Origin: Rugamonas rubra
Lineage (GTDB): Bacteria > Pseudomonadota > Gammaproteobacteria > Burkholderiales > Burkholderiaceae_D
Length of the DNA: 64,000 nt
NCBI RefSeq assembly: GCF_900114705.1
Contig: NZ_FOTW01000006.1
Span: 124,001 to 188,000, forward strand
Direction: 5' to 3'
The position numbers and the translations under genes were made by a program. How positions within the stretch are numbered: position 1 is the first letter of the stretch; each line of letters starts with the position of its first letter. The notes beneath the pieces are model-generated. The model saw nothing but the letters and a program-made list of their open reading frames with translations. It ran no database searches and had not been told where the DNA came from. Of this stretch, positions 16,950 to 25,401 are shown piece after piece.

Positions 16950-17662
16950 GCCTGCTCCCGTAACGATGCGCGCAGGCGCGCCACGGCCTGCGTGTGCAGC
17001 TGCGACACGCGCGATTCCGACACGCCCATCACGGCGCCGATTTCTTTCAAGTTGAGTTCCTCTTCGTAGTAAAGGCCCATCAGCATCTTCTCGCGCGGCG
17101 GCAGCGCGTCGATGGCGTCGATCACCGCCTGGCGGAAGTCGCCGTCGAGCAGCGAGCGCAACGGGTCGCTCTCCTCGTCCGAGCAGTAGCGGTCGAGGAA
17201 GCTGTCGTTGCCGTCGTCGTCGTGGAAGTCCTCGTAGTAGACCAGCTGGTGGCCGCCGCCGTCCGACAGCATCTCCTGGTAGTCGGCCAGCGACAGCTTG
17301 AGCATCTTGGCGACCTCCGATTCGCTCGGCGGATGGCCGAGGCGCTGCTGCAGTGTGCTCATCGCCGTCTCGATCTTGCGCATGTTCTGCCGCATGCTGC
17401 GCGGCAGCCAGTCGCTGTTGCGCAGCTCGTCGAGCATGGCGCCGCGGATGCGCAGCACCGCGTACGTCTCGAACTGCGCGCCGTGGGTTTCCTCGTAGCG
17501 GCTGATGGCGTCGAGCAGGCCGATCATGCCGGCCTGCACCAGGTCGTCCACCTCCACGCTGGGTGGCAGCTTGGCCTTCATGTGATGCGCCAGACGCTTG
17601 ACCAACGGGATGTGCTCCGTCAGCAGTGAGTCCTTGTCCGCTTTCCCTTTGACCGTATACAT
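16931..17662 (-). CDS. fliA: RNA polymerase sigma-28 factor FliA
   Basis: 243 residues. FliA directs late flagellar genes. Region 2 has LVKRLAHHMKAKLPPSVEVD with DLVQAGMIGLLDAISRYEET, and RIRGAMLDELRNSDWLPRSM near residue 78. Region 4 has LPPREKMLMGLYYEEELNLK followed by EIGAVMGVSESRVSQLHTQA, the helix-turn-helix for the -35. Its recognition elements are visible in this window upstream of flgM and flgK. It starts 15 bases after the flhG stop, in the fleN/flhG-fliA order known from Pseudomonas and Vibrio. Confidence 0.96.
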   Translation of the reverse strand: MYTVKGKADKDSLLTEHIPLVKRLAHHMKAKLPPSVEVDDLVQAGMIGLLDAISRYEETHGAQFETYAVLRIRGAMLDELRNSDWLPRSMRQNMRKIETAMSTLQQRLGHPPSESEVAKMLKLSLADYQEMLSDGGGHQLVYYEDFHDDDGNDSFLDRYCSDEESDPLRSLLDGDFRQAVIDAIDALPPREKMLMGLYYEEELNLKEIGAVMGVSESRVSQLHTQAVARLRASLREQAWTGPA

Positions 17663-17677
17663 AAAGTCTATTGTTCG

Positions 17678-18502
17678 TTAAGCGCTAAAATGGTTGCTAC
17701 TCCCCGTGTGCAAAGATGGCGTTCCGGCCAGCGCGAAGCGCCCGGCCAGCTGTCGAAACGCGACCGAGGCGCCGGCCAGCGGAAACGCGTCGACCACCGC
17801 GCGCCCCAGACGCGCGGCACGATGCAGGTATTCGTCGGCCGGCACCGACCCCATGGAAACCAGGTTGACGGCCAAATACCGGCTCGCCGCCTGTGCCATA
17901 TTATCGTATACCACCTTTGCTTCCGATTCGGAAGCCCCGGTGACCAGAATTCCGAACGGACGCCGGCCCAACTCCAGGTTCAGGCGCTTGATCATGCTGT
18001 AGGCGGCCTTGATCGAGGTGGCGCTGGCCGAGACCTGCACCACGATCTCCGAGCTGGCCATGACCGGCACCGGGAAGGCCTCGCCGTCGAATTCGCCGTC
18101 GACGATGACCACGCCGCTGCGCTTGACCAGCACGTCGAAGGTCTTGGCCAGGCGGCGCGCCTCGTCGGGGCCGCAGCGCGGCGCGCCGCGTGTCATCGAC
18201 GCCACAGCGAAGCCCTGCGGCACCTGGTGCACCACCTGGTTCAGGGCGCGCTCCTGGCGCGCCACGTCGAGCAGGCTGTCGCCGCCGTCCAGGCCGAGGC
18301 GGCTGGCCACGCCGTGCGCGCTGGCGCAGGCGTCGACCAGCAGCACGTCGTCGCCGGCGCGCGCCAGCGAGGCGCCCAGGTTGACCAGCATGGCGCCCTT
18401 GTCGTCCTGCGGCGTGGCGGAAAGGAAGGTGACGATGCGCGGCGCCGGGCCGGCCAGCATGCGGCGCAGGCCTTCGGCCTGGTCGAAGTCGAAGTTAGCC
18501 AA
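17678..18502 (-). CDS. flhG: Flagellar number regulator FlhG (FleN/MinD-like) with degenerate P-loop
   Basis: 274 residues. FlhG is a MinD/ParA-type protein that limits flagellar number and works with FlhF. The N-terminal activation helix (FDQAEGLRRML, the FlhF-contacting motif) and MinD-fold strands (DDVLLVDACASAHGVASRLG, VVIVDGEFDGEAF) are recognisable. The Walker A segment reads FLSATPQDDKGAMLVNLG where active members have KGGxGKT/S, so the signature lysine and the GKT are missing. The C-terminus ends with a short extension (SLHTGSSNHFSA). It overlaps flhF by 8 bases. Activity as an ATPase is doubtful; a structural or partner-binding role is possible. Confidence 0.9.
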   Translation of the reverse strand: MANFDFDQAEGLRRMLAGPAPRIVTFLSATPQDDKGAMLVNLGASLARAGDDVLLVDACASAHGVASRLGLDGGDSLLDVARQERALNQVVHQVPQGFAVASMTRGAPRCGPDEARRLAKTFDVLVKRSGVVIVDGEFDGEAFPVPVMASSEIVVQVSASATSIKAAYSMIKRLNLELGRRPFGILVTGASESEAKVVYDNMAQAASRYLAVNLVSMGSVPADEYLHRAARLGRAVVDAFPLAGASVAFRQLAGRFALAGTPSLHTGSSNHFSA

Positions 18503-19859
18503 GGTGCACCTCGCGCAGGTTGGCGTCGTTGCCGGCGGCGGCCATCAGCAGCGGCAGCTCGGCGTCGAGGTACTGGCTGGCGGCGCTGTCGCGTTTGAGC
18601 TTGAAGGCGCGGTCGATCAGGTAGGCCGGGTCGGCCAGGTGCAGGTCCTCCGGCACGCGCTGGCCGTTGGAGACGTAGAACAGGTTGAGCTTTTGGCGGA
18701 TCACCACGTCGAGCACGTTGCCGATCGAGGCCGCCTCGTCGAGTTTGGTCATGATGCAGCCGGCCAGGCCGCTGCCCTGGTAGGCGCGCACCACCTCGTT
18801 GAGCGTCTCCTGGGTCGCCGTGGAATTCAGGCAGAGCAGGCGCTTGACGTCGGCGCCGGCGCCGGCCAGCATGGCCACCTGCTCGGTCACCATCTGGTCG
18901 CGCTGGCTGACGCCGACCGTGTCGATCAGCACCGTGTGCTTGTTCTTCAATTCCTTCAGGGCGATGCGCAGGTCGGCCTCGTCCTTCACCGAGTGCACCA
19001 TCACGCCGAGGATCTTGCCGTAGATGCGCAGCTGCTCGTGGCCGCCGATGCGGTAGGCGTCGGTGGTGATCAGGGCCAGCTTGTCCGGGCCGTGGCGCAT
19101 CACGCAGCGCGCCGCCAGCTTGGCGGTGCTGGTGGTCTTGCCGACGCCGGTCGGGCCGACCAGGGCGAACACGCCGCCCTGGTCGATCAGGGCGTCCTCG
19201 TCGCGCATCGCGCTGATGTTGCGGGTCAGGACGGTGCGGATCCAGCGCATCGACTCGGCGGCGTCGCGGCCGGCCGGCAGCTTGTCGATCAGGTAGCGCG
19301 CCAGGCTGGCCGAGAAGCCGGCCGCCAGCATCTCGCGCAGCACGGCGGCCTTCTGCGGCTCGCGCTGCTGGGTCGAGCCCCAGGCGATTTCGGCCAGTTG
19401 GGTCTCCATCATGCCGCGCATGGCGCGGATCTCGCTCATCATGCCGCTCATCTCGGCGGCGGCGCTCTGCTTGGCGCCGGCGACGGCGGCGGCCACCAGT
19501 TCGGAAATGCGCGCCAGGTCGAGCGCGCCGGCGGCCGGTCCGGCCTGGGCCGGGGCCGCCGCGGCCTGCGGCTGGGCGGCGCGGCGCGGCTGGGCCGGCA
19601 TGGCGCCCGGCGGCGCCGACAGCTGCTGCGCGCTGTAGCTCGACGCGGCGGCCATGTCCGGCTGCGGACGCGGCTGGGCCATCGGCGAGTTCGGCGATGG
19701 CATCGCCAGCGAGGCGGCGTCGTCGTTGGCCAGCGCCAGGATCTCGACGATGCCGTCGGCCTGGCGGTTCGACAGGATCACGGCGTCCGGGCCGAGCGCC
19801 TCGCGCACCTTGCGCAGCGCTTCGCGCGAGGTCGGCGCGGTGAATTTTTTGACGTTCAT
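18495..19859 (-). CDS. flhF: Flagellar SRP-type GTPase FlhF
   Basis: 454 residues from the ATG at 19859 (MNVKKFTAPTSREALRKVRE); GGGAGG lies 7 bases upstream. The longer open frame upstream has no homology. The N-terminal B domain ends in a Pro/Ala/Gln-rich linker (about 75-150). The NG GTPase domain follows, with P-loop GPTGVGKTTSTAKL, switch motif DTVGVSQRD, and TKLDEAASIGNVLD for base recognition. FlhF marks where flagella are built and recruits FliF. It precedes flhG with an 8-base overlap. A 22-codon open frame ends on its ATG (ATGA). In most relatives flhF directly follows flhA; here an Rpn remnant lies between. Confidence 0.94.
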   Translation of the reverse strand: MNVKKFTAPTSREALRKVREALGPDAVILSNRQADGIVEILALANDDAASLAMPSPNSPMAQPRPQPDMAAASSYSAQQLSAPPGAMPAQPRRAAQPQAAAAPAQAGPAAGALDLARISELVAAAVAGAKQSAAAEMSGMMSEIRAMRGMMETQLAEIAWGSTQQREPQKAAVLREMLAAGFSASLARYLIDKLPAGRDAAESMRWIRTVLTRNISAMRDEDALIDQGGVFALVGPTGVGKTTSTAKLAARCVMRHGPDKLALITTDAYRIGGHEQLRIYGKILGVMVHSVKDEADLRIALKELKNKHTVLIDTVGVSQRDQMVTEQVAMLAGAGADVKRLLCLNSTATQETLNEVVRAYQGSGLAGCIMTKLDEAASIGNVLDVVIRQKLNLFYVSNGQRVPEDLHLADPAYLIDRAFKLKRDSAASQYLDAELPLLMAAAGNDANLREVHLG

Positions 19860-19924
19860 GGCCGGCCTCCCAGGCTCTGGGTTGCGCAGGTGTCCGGCGT
19901 GCCGGCATCGAAATAAGTGGCCAT
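19856..19924 (-). CDS. Possible 22-residue leader peptide coupled to flhF
   Basis: A short frame, MATYFDAGTPDTCATQSLGG ending in RP, starts at the ATG at 19924 (a second ATG is one codon upstream). AGGAG lies 6 bases before it, a stronger site than many real genes here. Its TGA overlaps the flhF start as ATGA, the classic coupling arrangement. I know of no homologue. It could be a translated leader that opens the flhF start, or chance. Nothing else is seen in the 19,860-20,097 interval apart from weak GC-rich hairpins. Confidence 0.35.
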   Translation of the reverse strand: MATYFDAGTPDTCATQSLGGRP

Positions 19925-20097
19925 CATCTACTCCTGTTACTTGAGCGCCGCGCCCTCTACATGGGGACACGGTGCACTCTGATGGTTCGATTATTGACGA
20001 TGCACGTGGGAAACGATCGCTGGAACAGGACCGGAAAGGGGCCGCATTTCGCCGCCCCGGCGCCGGGGCCGCCAGAACAGGGCGCGGCGGCGGGGAA

Positions 20098-20817
20098 CTA
20101 TTTGTCGCCGAAGACCTCGTCGAGGCTGGCCGCGTCGAGCAGGGCCATGGCCCAGCGGCCCAGTTGTTCACTGTCGGCCACTACCAGGCGCTCGCCTAAC
20201 TGTGGCGGCAAGGTGCCGAAGCGCTTGTTCAGTTGGCGCGCCAGCAGTTCGACCATTTGGCGCTGGCCCAGCTGCAACCCTTCCTGCAGTCCTTCCTGCC
20301 GCCCTTCCTGCAATCCTTCCTGTAGACCGATCTTGCGACCGATTCTTTCAGCATAAGTGATGTAAGGCATGGCCTCTCTCCTCTCCATCTGAACAATACC
20401 CCGCCACAAGCGCGCTTCCATGTCCGGCGGCAGACGCATCAACCAGTCAATCACGCTATATAGGTCGATGATACGCTGCCTGTCCCACTGGCGCTGATAC
20501 AGCAGCTTGGTCAGCCGCCATTTCGCCGCGCGCCGGCGATGCGCCTGCCCCTTGGTTTGGCGCGTCAACAGATGGGCCGCCGTGAGCAAGGCGAAGGGGT
20601 TGGCATCGCACAACAGCTGCTCGATGCGATCCGCATAGTCCATCAGCTTCACCACCGGAAAGTCGATCCCCACCCGGCAGCCGAACAAGCGATAGGAAAA
20701 GGAACCCGGCCGCCAGCGCGCCGCTTGGTCGGCCAGCAGCACCAGGCTGGCCACCGGCCGCCGGTAGCGGTCGTAGACGCGGTAGTTGTAGCAAAAGATG
20801 CGCTCGGCGAAGGCCGC
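20098..20817 (-). pseudogene. 5'-truncated Rpn / PD-(D/E)XK transposase-like protein with DUF4351-type tail
   Basis: The frame is open from about 20,817 and matches the C-terminal two thirds of Rpn-family (recombination-promoting nuclease, DUF4351) proteins from FAERIFCYNYRVYDRYRRPV onward, including FGCRVGIDFPVVKLMDY, WKWRL-like KWRLTKLLYQRQWDRQRIID and a C-terminal LGERLVVADSEQLGRWAMAL. The family's N-terminal catalytic portion (about 100 residues) is absent, and the frame runs into flhA without a plausible start; only a GTG at 20,754 could begin a 218-residue product. A run of five EG-type repeats (LQEGLQEGRQEGLQEGLQLG) is encoded by near-identical DNA repeats. It sits between flhA and flhF and looks like a decayed insertion. 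Confidence 0.75.
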
Positions 20818-20870
20818 CCCGCGCCGGCCTGGCGCAAGGCCGGGCGCGGCGGCGCGGCGGGCCGGCCGGA

Positions 20871-22988
20871 TCAGGCCGGCTGGGCGCCGACCAGCGCGGT
20901 GACGCGGATGGTCTTGCTCTCCGGGATCTCGGCGTGCGACAGCACCTTCAACTGCGGCAGGGCACGGCGCAGGAAGCGCGACAGCAGGGCGCGCAGCGGA
21001 CCGGGCACCAGCAGCACCGGCGTCAAGCCCAGCGCCTCCTGCTGCGCGGCGGCCTGCTGGGCCTGCTGGGCGATGGTGTCGGCCAGGCCCGGCTCGATGC
21101 CGGCGCCGTCGGCGCCGCTGGCGGCCAGCGCCTGCATCAGCAGCCGCTCCAGGCGGTTGTCCAGGGTCATCACCGACAACTCGGCGGCGCCGGGGAACAG
21201 CTGCTGCACGATGGCCCGGCCGAGCGAGATGCGCACCAGCGCGGTCAGCTCGTTGGGGTCCTGGATGTGCACGGCGTGCTCGGCCAGGGTCTCGATGATC
21301 GAGCGCATGTCGCGGATGTGCACGCCCTCGGCAAGCAGGTTCTGCAGCACCTTCTGCAGGGTCGACAGCGACACCAGCTTGGGCACCAGGTCCTCGACCA
21401 GTTTCGGCGCGTCCTTGCCCAGGTGGTCGAGCAGCGACTGCACCTCGGCGCGGCCGAGCAGCTCGGAGGCGTGGCTGGTGATCAGGTGGTTCAAATGGGT
21501 CGCCACCACGGTGCCGGCGTCGACCACGGTGTAACCCATGCCCTGGGCCTGGTCGCGCAGCGCGGCGTCGATCCAGGTGGCGGGCAGGCCGAAGGCCGGG
21601 TCGGTGGTCACCAGGCCGGGCAGCGTGCCGCTGGCCATGCCCGGGTTGATGGCGAGGAACTGGCCGTTGAAGGCCTCGCCGTTGCCCACCTCGACGCCCT
21701 TGAGCGTGATGCGGTAGGCCGACGGCTTCAACTCCAGGTTGTCGCGGATGTGCACCGGCGGCGCCAGGAAGCCGACCTCCTGGGCGAACTTCTTGCGGAT
21801 GCCCTTGATGCGCTTGAGCAGCTCGCCGCCCTGGGTCTTGTCGACCAGCGGGATCAGGCGGTAGCCGACCTCCAGCCCCAGCGTGTCGACCGGCATGATG
21901 TCCTGCCAGCTGGCCTCCTCCTGCTCCGGCGCGGCCGCCGGCGGCGCCTCGGCGGCGGGATCGGCGGCGGCGGCGGCGGCGCTGCCCGCCTTGCGCGACA
22001 TCAGGTAGGCCGAGCCGGCCAGCACGCCGGCCAGCAGCAGGAACACCAGGTTCGGCATGCCGGGGATCAGGCCCATGCCGCCGACGATGGCGGCGGTGAT
22101 GTAGAGCACCTGCGGCTTGGCGAACAGCTGGCCGATCACCTGGGTGCCGATGTCCTGCTCGCTGGCCACGCGCGAGACGACGATACCGGCCGCCGTCGAG
22201 ATCACCAGCGAGGGGATCTGCGCCACCAGGCCGTCGCCAATGGCCAGCAGGGTGTAGTTCTTCAGCGCGTCGGCGAAGGCCATGTCGTGCTGCAGCAGGC
22301 CGACCAGCAGGCCGCCGACGACGTTGATGACGGTGACCAGAATGCCGGCCACGGCGTCGCCGCGCACGTACTTGCTGGCACCGTCCATGGCGCCGTAGAA
22401 CTCGGCCTCCTGCGCCGTCTCGCTGCGCCGCTTGCGCGCCTCGGCCTCGCCGATCAGGCCGGCGTTGAGGTCGGCGTCGATGGCCATCTGCTTGCCCGGC
22501 ATGGCGTCCAGGGCGAAGCGGGCGCCCACCTCGGCGATCCGGCCGGCACCCTTGGTGACGACGGTGAAGTTGATGATGGTCAGGATGATGAACACCACGA
22601 TACCGACCGTGTAGTTGCCGCCGATGAGGAAGTGGCCGAAGGCCTCGATCACCTTGCCGGCCGCGTCGGGGCCGTTGTGGCCCTCGGTCAGCACGACGCG
22701 GGTCGAGGCGACGTTGAGCGACAGGCGCAGCATGGTCGAGATCAGCAGGATGGTCGGGAAGGCCATGAAGTCGAGCGGCTTGACCGTGTACAGGCTGGTC
22801 AGCAGCACCACGATGGCCAGCGCGATGTTGAAGCTGAAGAAAATGTCGAGGATGAAGGCCGGCAGCGGCAACACCATCATCGCCAGCAGCATGATGATCA
22901 GGATGGGCGCGGCCACGCTCTTGCTGGCGGCGCCGGACATGCCGCCCATCCAGGACGGCAGGCGGATGCTGCTCATAAAGCTGTTCAT
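20871..22988 (-). CDS. flhA: Flagellar export gate protein FlhA
   Basis: 705 residues. FlhA is the large membrane component of the flagellar type III export gate. Eight predicted transmembrane helices lie in residues about 25-330. They include the family signature region PTILLISTMLRLSLNVASTR and the conserved loop between helices 4 and 5 with GKQMAIDADLNAGLIGEAEA. A charged linker with an Ala/Glu-rich stretch (about 325-350) leads to the cytoplasmic domain that docks chaperone-substrate complexes. ATG overlaps the flhB stop as ATGA. A GC-rich hairpin (20,821-20,847) lies just beyond its stop, at the junction with the Rpn remnant. Confidence 0.97.
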   Translation of the reverse strand: MNSFMSSIRLPSWMGGMSGAASKSVAAPILIIMLLAMMVLPLPAFILDIFFSFNIALAIVVLLTSLYTVKPLDFMAFPTILLISTMLRLSLNVASTRVVLTEGHNGPDAAGKVIEAFGHFLIGGNYTVGIVVFIILTIINFTVVTKGAGRIAEVGARFALDAMPGKQMAIDADLNAGLIGEAEARKRRSETAQEAEFYGAMDGASKYVRGDAVAGILVTVINVVGGLLVGLLQHDMAFADALKNYTLLAIGDGLVAQIPSLVISTAAGIVVSRVASEQDIGTQVIGQLFAKPQVLYITAAIVGGMGLIPGMPNLVFLLLAGVLAGSAYLMSRKAGSAAAAAADPAAEAPPAAAPEQEEASWQDIMPVDTLGLEVGYRLIPLVDKTQGGELLKRIKGIRKKFAQEVGFLAPPVHIRDNLELKPSAYRITLKGVEVGNGEAFNGQFLAINPGMASGTLPGLVTTDPAFGLPATWIDAALRDQAQGMGYTVVDAGTVVATHLNHLITSHASELLGRAEVQSLLDHLGKDAPKLVEDLVPKLVSLSTLQKVLQNLLAEGVHIRDMRSIIETLAEHAVHIQDPNELTALVRISLGRAIVQQLFPGAAELSVMTLDNRLERLLMQALAASGADGAGIEPGLADTIAQQAQQAAAQQEALGLTPVLLVPGPLRALLSRFLRRALPQLKVLSHAEIPESKTIRVTALVGAQPA

Positions 22989-24169
22989 GGTCTGGTTCCC
23001 TGGTTATTCATGTCGTCGCGCGCCTTTTGGGCGGCCGGGTTGAGCGGATCGAGCTCGGGCGGCACTTCGAGTTTGGCCGGCTTGTCGGGCTTGTGGCCGC
23101 CGTTCTTGCTGAAGCTGCGCAGTTGGAAGACGTAGGCCAGCACCTCGGCCACGGCGGCGTACAACGCCTCGGGGATCTCGTCGCCGATCTCGGTGTGCTT
23201 GTGCAGCGCCCGCGCCAGCGCCGGCGCCTCCAGCAGCGCGACATTGTTTTCCTTGGCGATCTCGCGGATCTTCGCGGCCACCTCGTCGCTGCCCTTGGCC
23301 ACCACGCGCGGCGCGCCGCGCGCGCCGTCGGCGTACTTCAGCGCGACGGCGTAGTGGGTCGGGTTGGTCACCACCACGTCGGCGGTGGGCACGTCGGCCA
23401 TCATGCGGCGCTTGGCCATCTCGCGCTGCAACTGGCGGATCTTGGCCTTGACCTGGGGATTGCCGTCGGCCTCCTTGGACTCCTGGATCACCTCCTGGCG
23501 GGTCATCTTCAACTTGTTGGCGTAGTGCCACATCTGGTAGGGGCCGTCGATGGCGGCGATCAGGCCGAGCGCGCCGACGATGAACAGGAAGCTGCTGCCG
23601 ATCATGTCCAGGATGTGCACGGTGCCCAGCTTGAGCGGCTCGACCATCAGGCCCAGCACGGCCTCCTTCTGCGCCAGCACCACCAGCCAGGCGACCAGGC
23701 CGACCACCAGGGTCTTGGCGATCGCCTTGAGCAACTCGACCAGGGCGTTGGTCGAGACCATGTTGCCCAGGCCGCGCATCGGGTTCAGCTTCATCAGGTT
23801 GGGGGCCACCGCCTTGCCGCTGAACAGCCAGCCGCCGACCAGCAGCGGCGAGGCCAGCGCCACCAGCATGACGGCCGCGCCCAGCGGCAGGCAGGCCAGC
23901 AGAACGCGGGTGACGTCGGTCAGGATGCGCGTGCCCAGCACGTCGAAATTGAAGACTTGTTCGCGGTCCAGCGCCAGGCCGGACACCAGGGCCGAGCTGA
24001 GCTGGCGCACCATGTCGCCGCCGGTCATCCACAGGCCGGCGCCGGCCGTCATCAACACGGTGAAGGTGGCCACCTCGCGCGAGCGCGGCACGTCGCCCTC
24101 TTCGCGCGCCTGCTCGAGGCGCTTCGCTGACGCGGGTTCGGTCTTTTCGGCGTCGCTGTCTTCAGCCAT
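22985..24169 (-). CDS. flhB: Flagellar export specificity switch FlhB
   Basis: 394 residues from the ATG at 24169, with AGGAG 6 bases upstream. A TTG one codon earlier is less likely. FlhB is the export gate component that switches from hook to filament substrates. The N-terminal KTEPASAKRLEQAREEGDVP and four transmembrane helices are followed by the cytoplasmic domain with the autocleavage motif NPTHYAVALKY near residue 270. A proline-rich tail follows (KPAKLEVPPELDPLNPAAQK). It is the first gene of the flhB-to-motD operon; the 150-base gap upstream contains a -10-like GCCGATAA with no matching -35. Confidence 0.96.
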   Translation of the reverse strand: MAEDSDAEKTEPASAKRLEQAREEGDVPRSREVATFTVLMTAGAGLWMTGGDMVRQLSSALVSGLALDREQVFNFDVLGTRILTDVTRVLLACLPLGAAVMLVALASPLLVGGWLFSGKAVAPNLMKLNPMRGLGNMVSTNALVELLKAIAKTLVVGLVAWLVVLAQKEAVLGLMVEPLKLGTVHILDMIGSSFLFIVGALGLIAAIDGPYQMWHYANKLKMTRQEVIQESKEADGNPQVKAKIRQLQREMAKRRMMADVPTADVVVTNPTHYAVALKYADGARGAPRVVAKGSDEVAAKIREIAKENNVALLEAPALARALHKHTEIGDEIPEALYAAVAEVLAYVFQLRSFSKNGGHKPDKPAKLEVPPELDPLNPAAQKARDDMNNQGTRP

Positions 24170-24319
24170 CAACTGCTCCTCGATTCGTTAGCAGCCATTA
24201 TCGGCCGGCGCGGCGCGCCGCCATCGGGCGAATACGCGACCTTTTCCCGGCCTGCTCGCAATTTCCTGTTGGAAATAAGGCAAACGGCCCGGGGCCGTCG
24301 GGCGCGCCGGCCGGCGCCG

Positions 24320-25327
24320 TCAACGGCCGCGGCGCGCGTCGACCGGCGCCACGGCCTGCGCCACGTTCTGCTCGATGGCGCCGAACAGCGACTTGCCGTC
24401 GCCGTCGAGCATCTCGATGCGGATGCTGTCGCCGAACGCCAGGTAGGGCGTGGCGGCGCGGCCCTTGGCGGCGAGCTCCAGGGCGCGCTGCTCGGCGATG
24501 CAGGAGTAGCCGCGCTTGCCGCCCCGGTTCGACACCACGCCGCCGGCCAGCACGGCGCCGGCGCGCACCTGGCGCGTCCTGGCCAGGTGGGCCAGCAGTT
24601 GCGCGAAGTTGAAGGCCATGTCGACGCCGGCCTGGGCCTGGCCGACCAGCTTGCCGTTCCAGCTCGCGCGCAGCGCCAGGTGCACCTTGCCGCCCTGCCA
24701 GGCGTCGCCCAGCTCGTCGGGCGTCAGCGCCACCGGCGAGCAGGCGCCGGCCGGCCGGGACTGCAGCGGACCGAGGCCCCCGGCCAGCTCGTCCGGCAGC
24801 ACATTGCGCAGCGCCACCTGGTTGACCAGCATCAGCAGGCGGATCTGCTGGTGCGCCTGGTCCGCCGTGGCACCCATGCCGAGGTCGTCGCTGATGACGG
24901 CGAGGCCGGCGCCGAAGTCGATGCCCCATTCCTCGTGCAGCAGGGCGATGTCGTCGCGCGGCCCGAGCGGCTCGCCGCCGCCCTGGCCCATCGGCGGCTC
25001 GTCGCCCGGCGCCTCGGGCAAGGCGGCGCCACGGCCGCTGCGCTCCAGCTCGACGTGGCTGGGATAGGCCGCGGCCTCGACCCACTGGCAGGGGCGCGGC
25101 AGCGGCGCCATGCAGTGGGCCGGATCGAAGTCGAAGACGCGCCGGCCGCGCCCCTGGTTCAGCTCGCGGTACAACTGTTCCAGCTGCGGCGCGATGAAGG
25201 CCCAGTCGTCCAGCGCGCGCCGCAGGGTCGGCGCGATGCCGTCGGCCAGCTGGGCCGTTTTCAGGTCGCGTGACACCACGGCCAGCTGGCCGTCGCGGCT
25301 GCCGTCCTTGATTGTTGCAAGTTTCAT
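24320..25327 (-). CDS. Fumarylacetoacetate hydrolase-family protein lacking metal ligands
   Basis: 335 residues. The fold is that of the FAH family, whose members cleave or decarboxylate beta-diketo acids using a divalent metal. The N-terminus MKLATIKDGSRDGQLAVVSR and the C-terminal block ALELAAKGRAATPYLAFGDS are typical of the Burkholderiales subfamily. The metal site is not: the usual EEHGIDFExE segment reads EEWGIDFGAGLAVISDDLGM, and the usual VND reads LMLVNQVALRN. Both glutamates and the aspartate ligand are therefore replaced by Gly, Gly and Gln. It could be a pseudoenzyme or use another mechanism. It ends 150 bases before flhB with a small hairpin (24,284-24,298) between. Confidence 0.85.
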   Translation of the reverse strand: MKLATIKDGSRDGQLAVVSRDLKTAQLADGIAPTLRRALDDWAFIAPQLEQLYRELNQGRGRRVFDFDPAHCMAPLPRPCQWVEAAAYPSHVELERSGRGAALPEAPGDEPPMGQGGGEPLGPRDDIALLHEEWGIDFGAGLAVISDDLGMGATADQAHQQIRLLMLVNQVALRNVLPDELAGGLGPLQSRPAGACSPVALTPDELGDAWQGGKVHLALRASWNGKLVGQAQAGVDMAFNFAQLLAHLARTRQVRAGAVLAGGVVSNRGGKRGYSCIAEQRALELAAKGRAATPYLAFGDSIRIEMLDGDGKSLFGAIEQNVAQAVAPVDARRGR

Positions 25328-25401
25328 ATGGGATTCAGTTCAGAAAGGAAACGCGGCGCCGGGCGGCGGCAATGCCGCCAAGTTGAGGCGCCGGTGGCCC
25401 G

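Noticed and set aside
17660..17690. TAAAGTCT-N11-AGCGCTAA on the plus strand between fliA and flhG
   Set aside because: The -10 half matches only 5 of 8 positions and the direction would be antisense to flhG.
18495..19859. FlhF G3 motif DTVG instead of DTAG
   Set aside because: Ala is also replaced in other proteobacterial FlhF proteins with the SQRD continuation, so I do not regard it as unusual.
24184..24200. GCCGATAA on the minus strand upstream of flhB, as a sigma-28 -10
   Set aside because: No TAAAGTTT-like -35 lies 11 bases upstream; flhB is also expected to be an early, not a late, gene.
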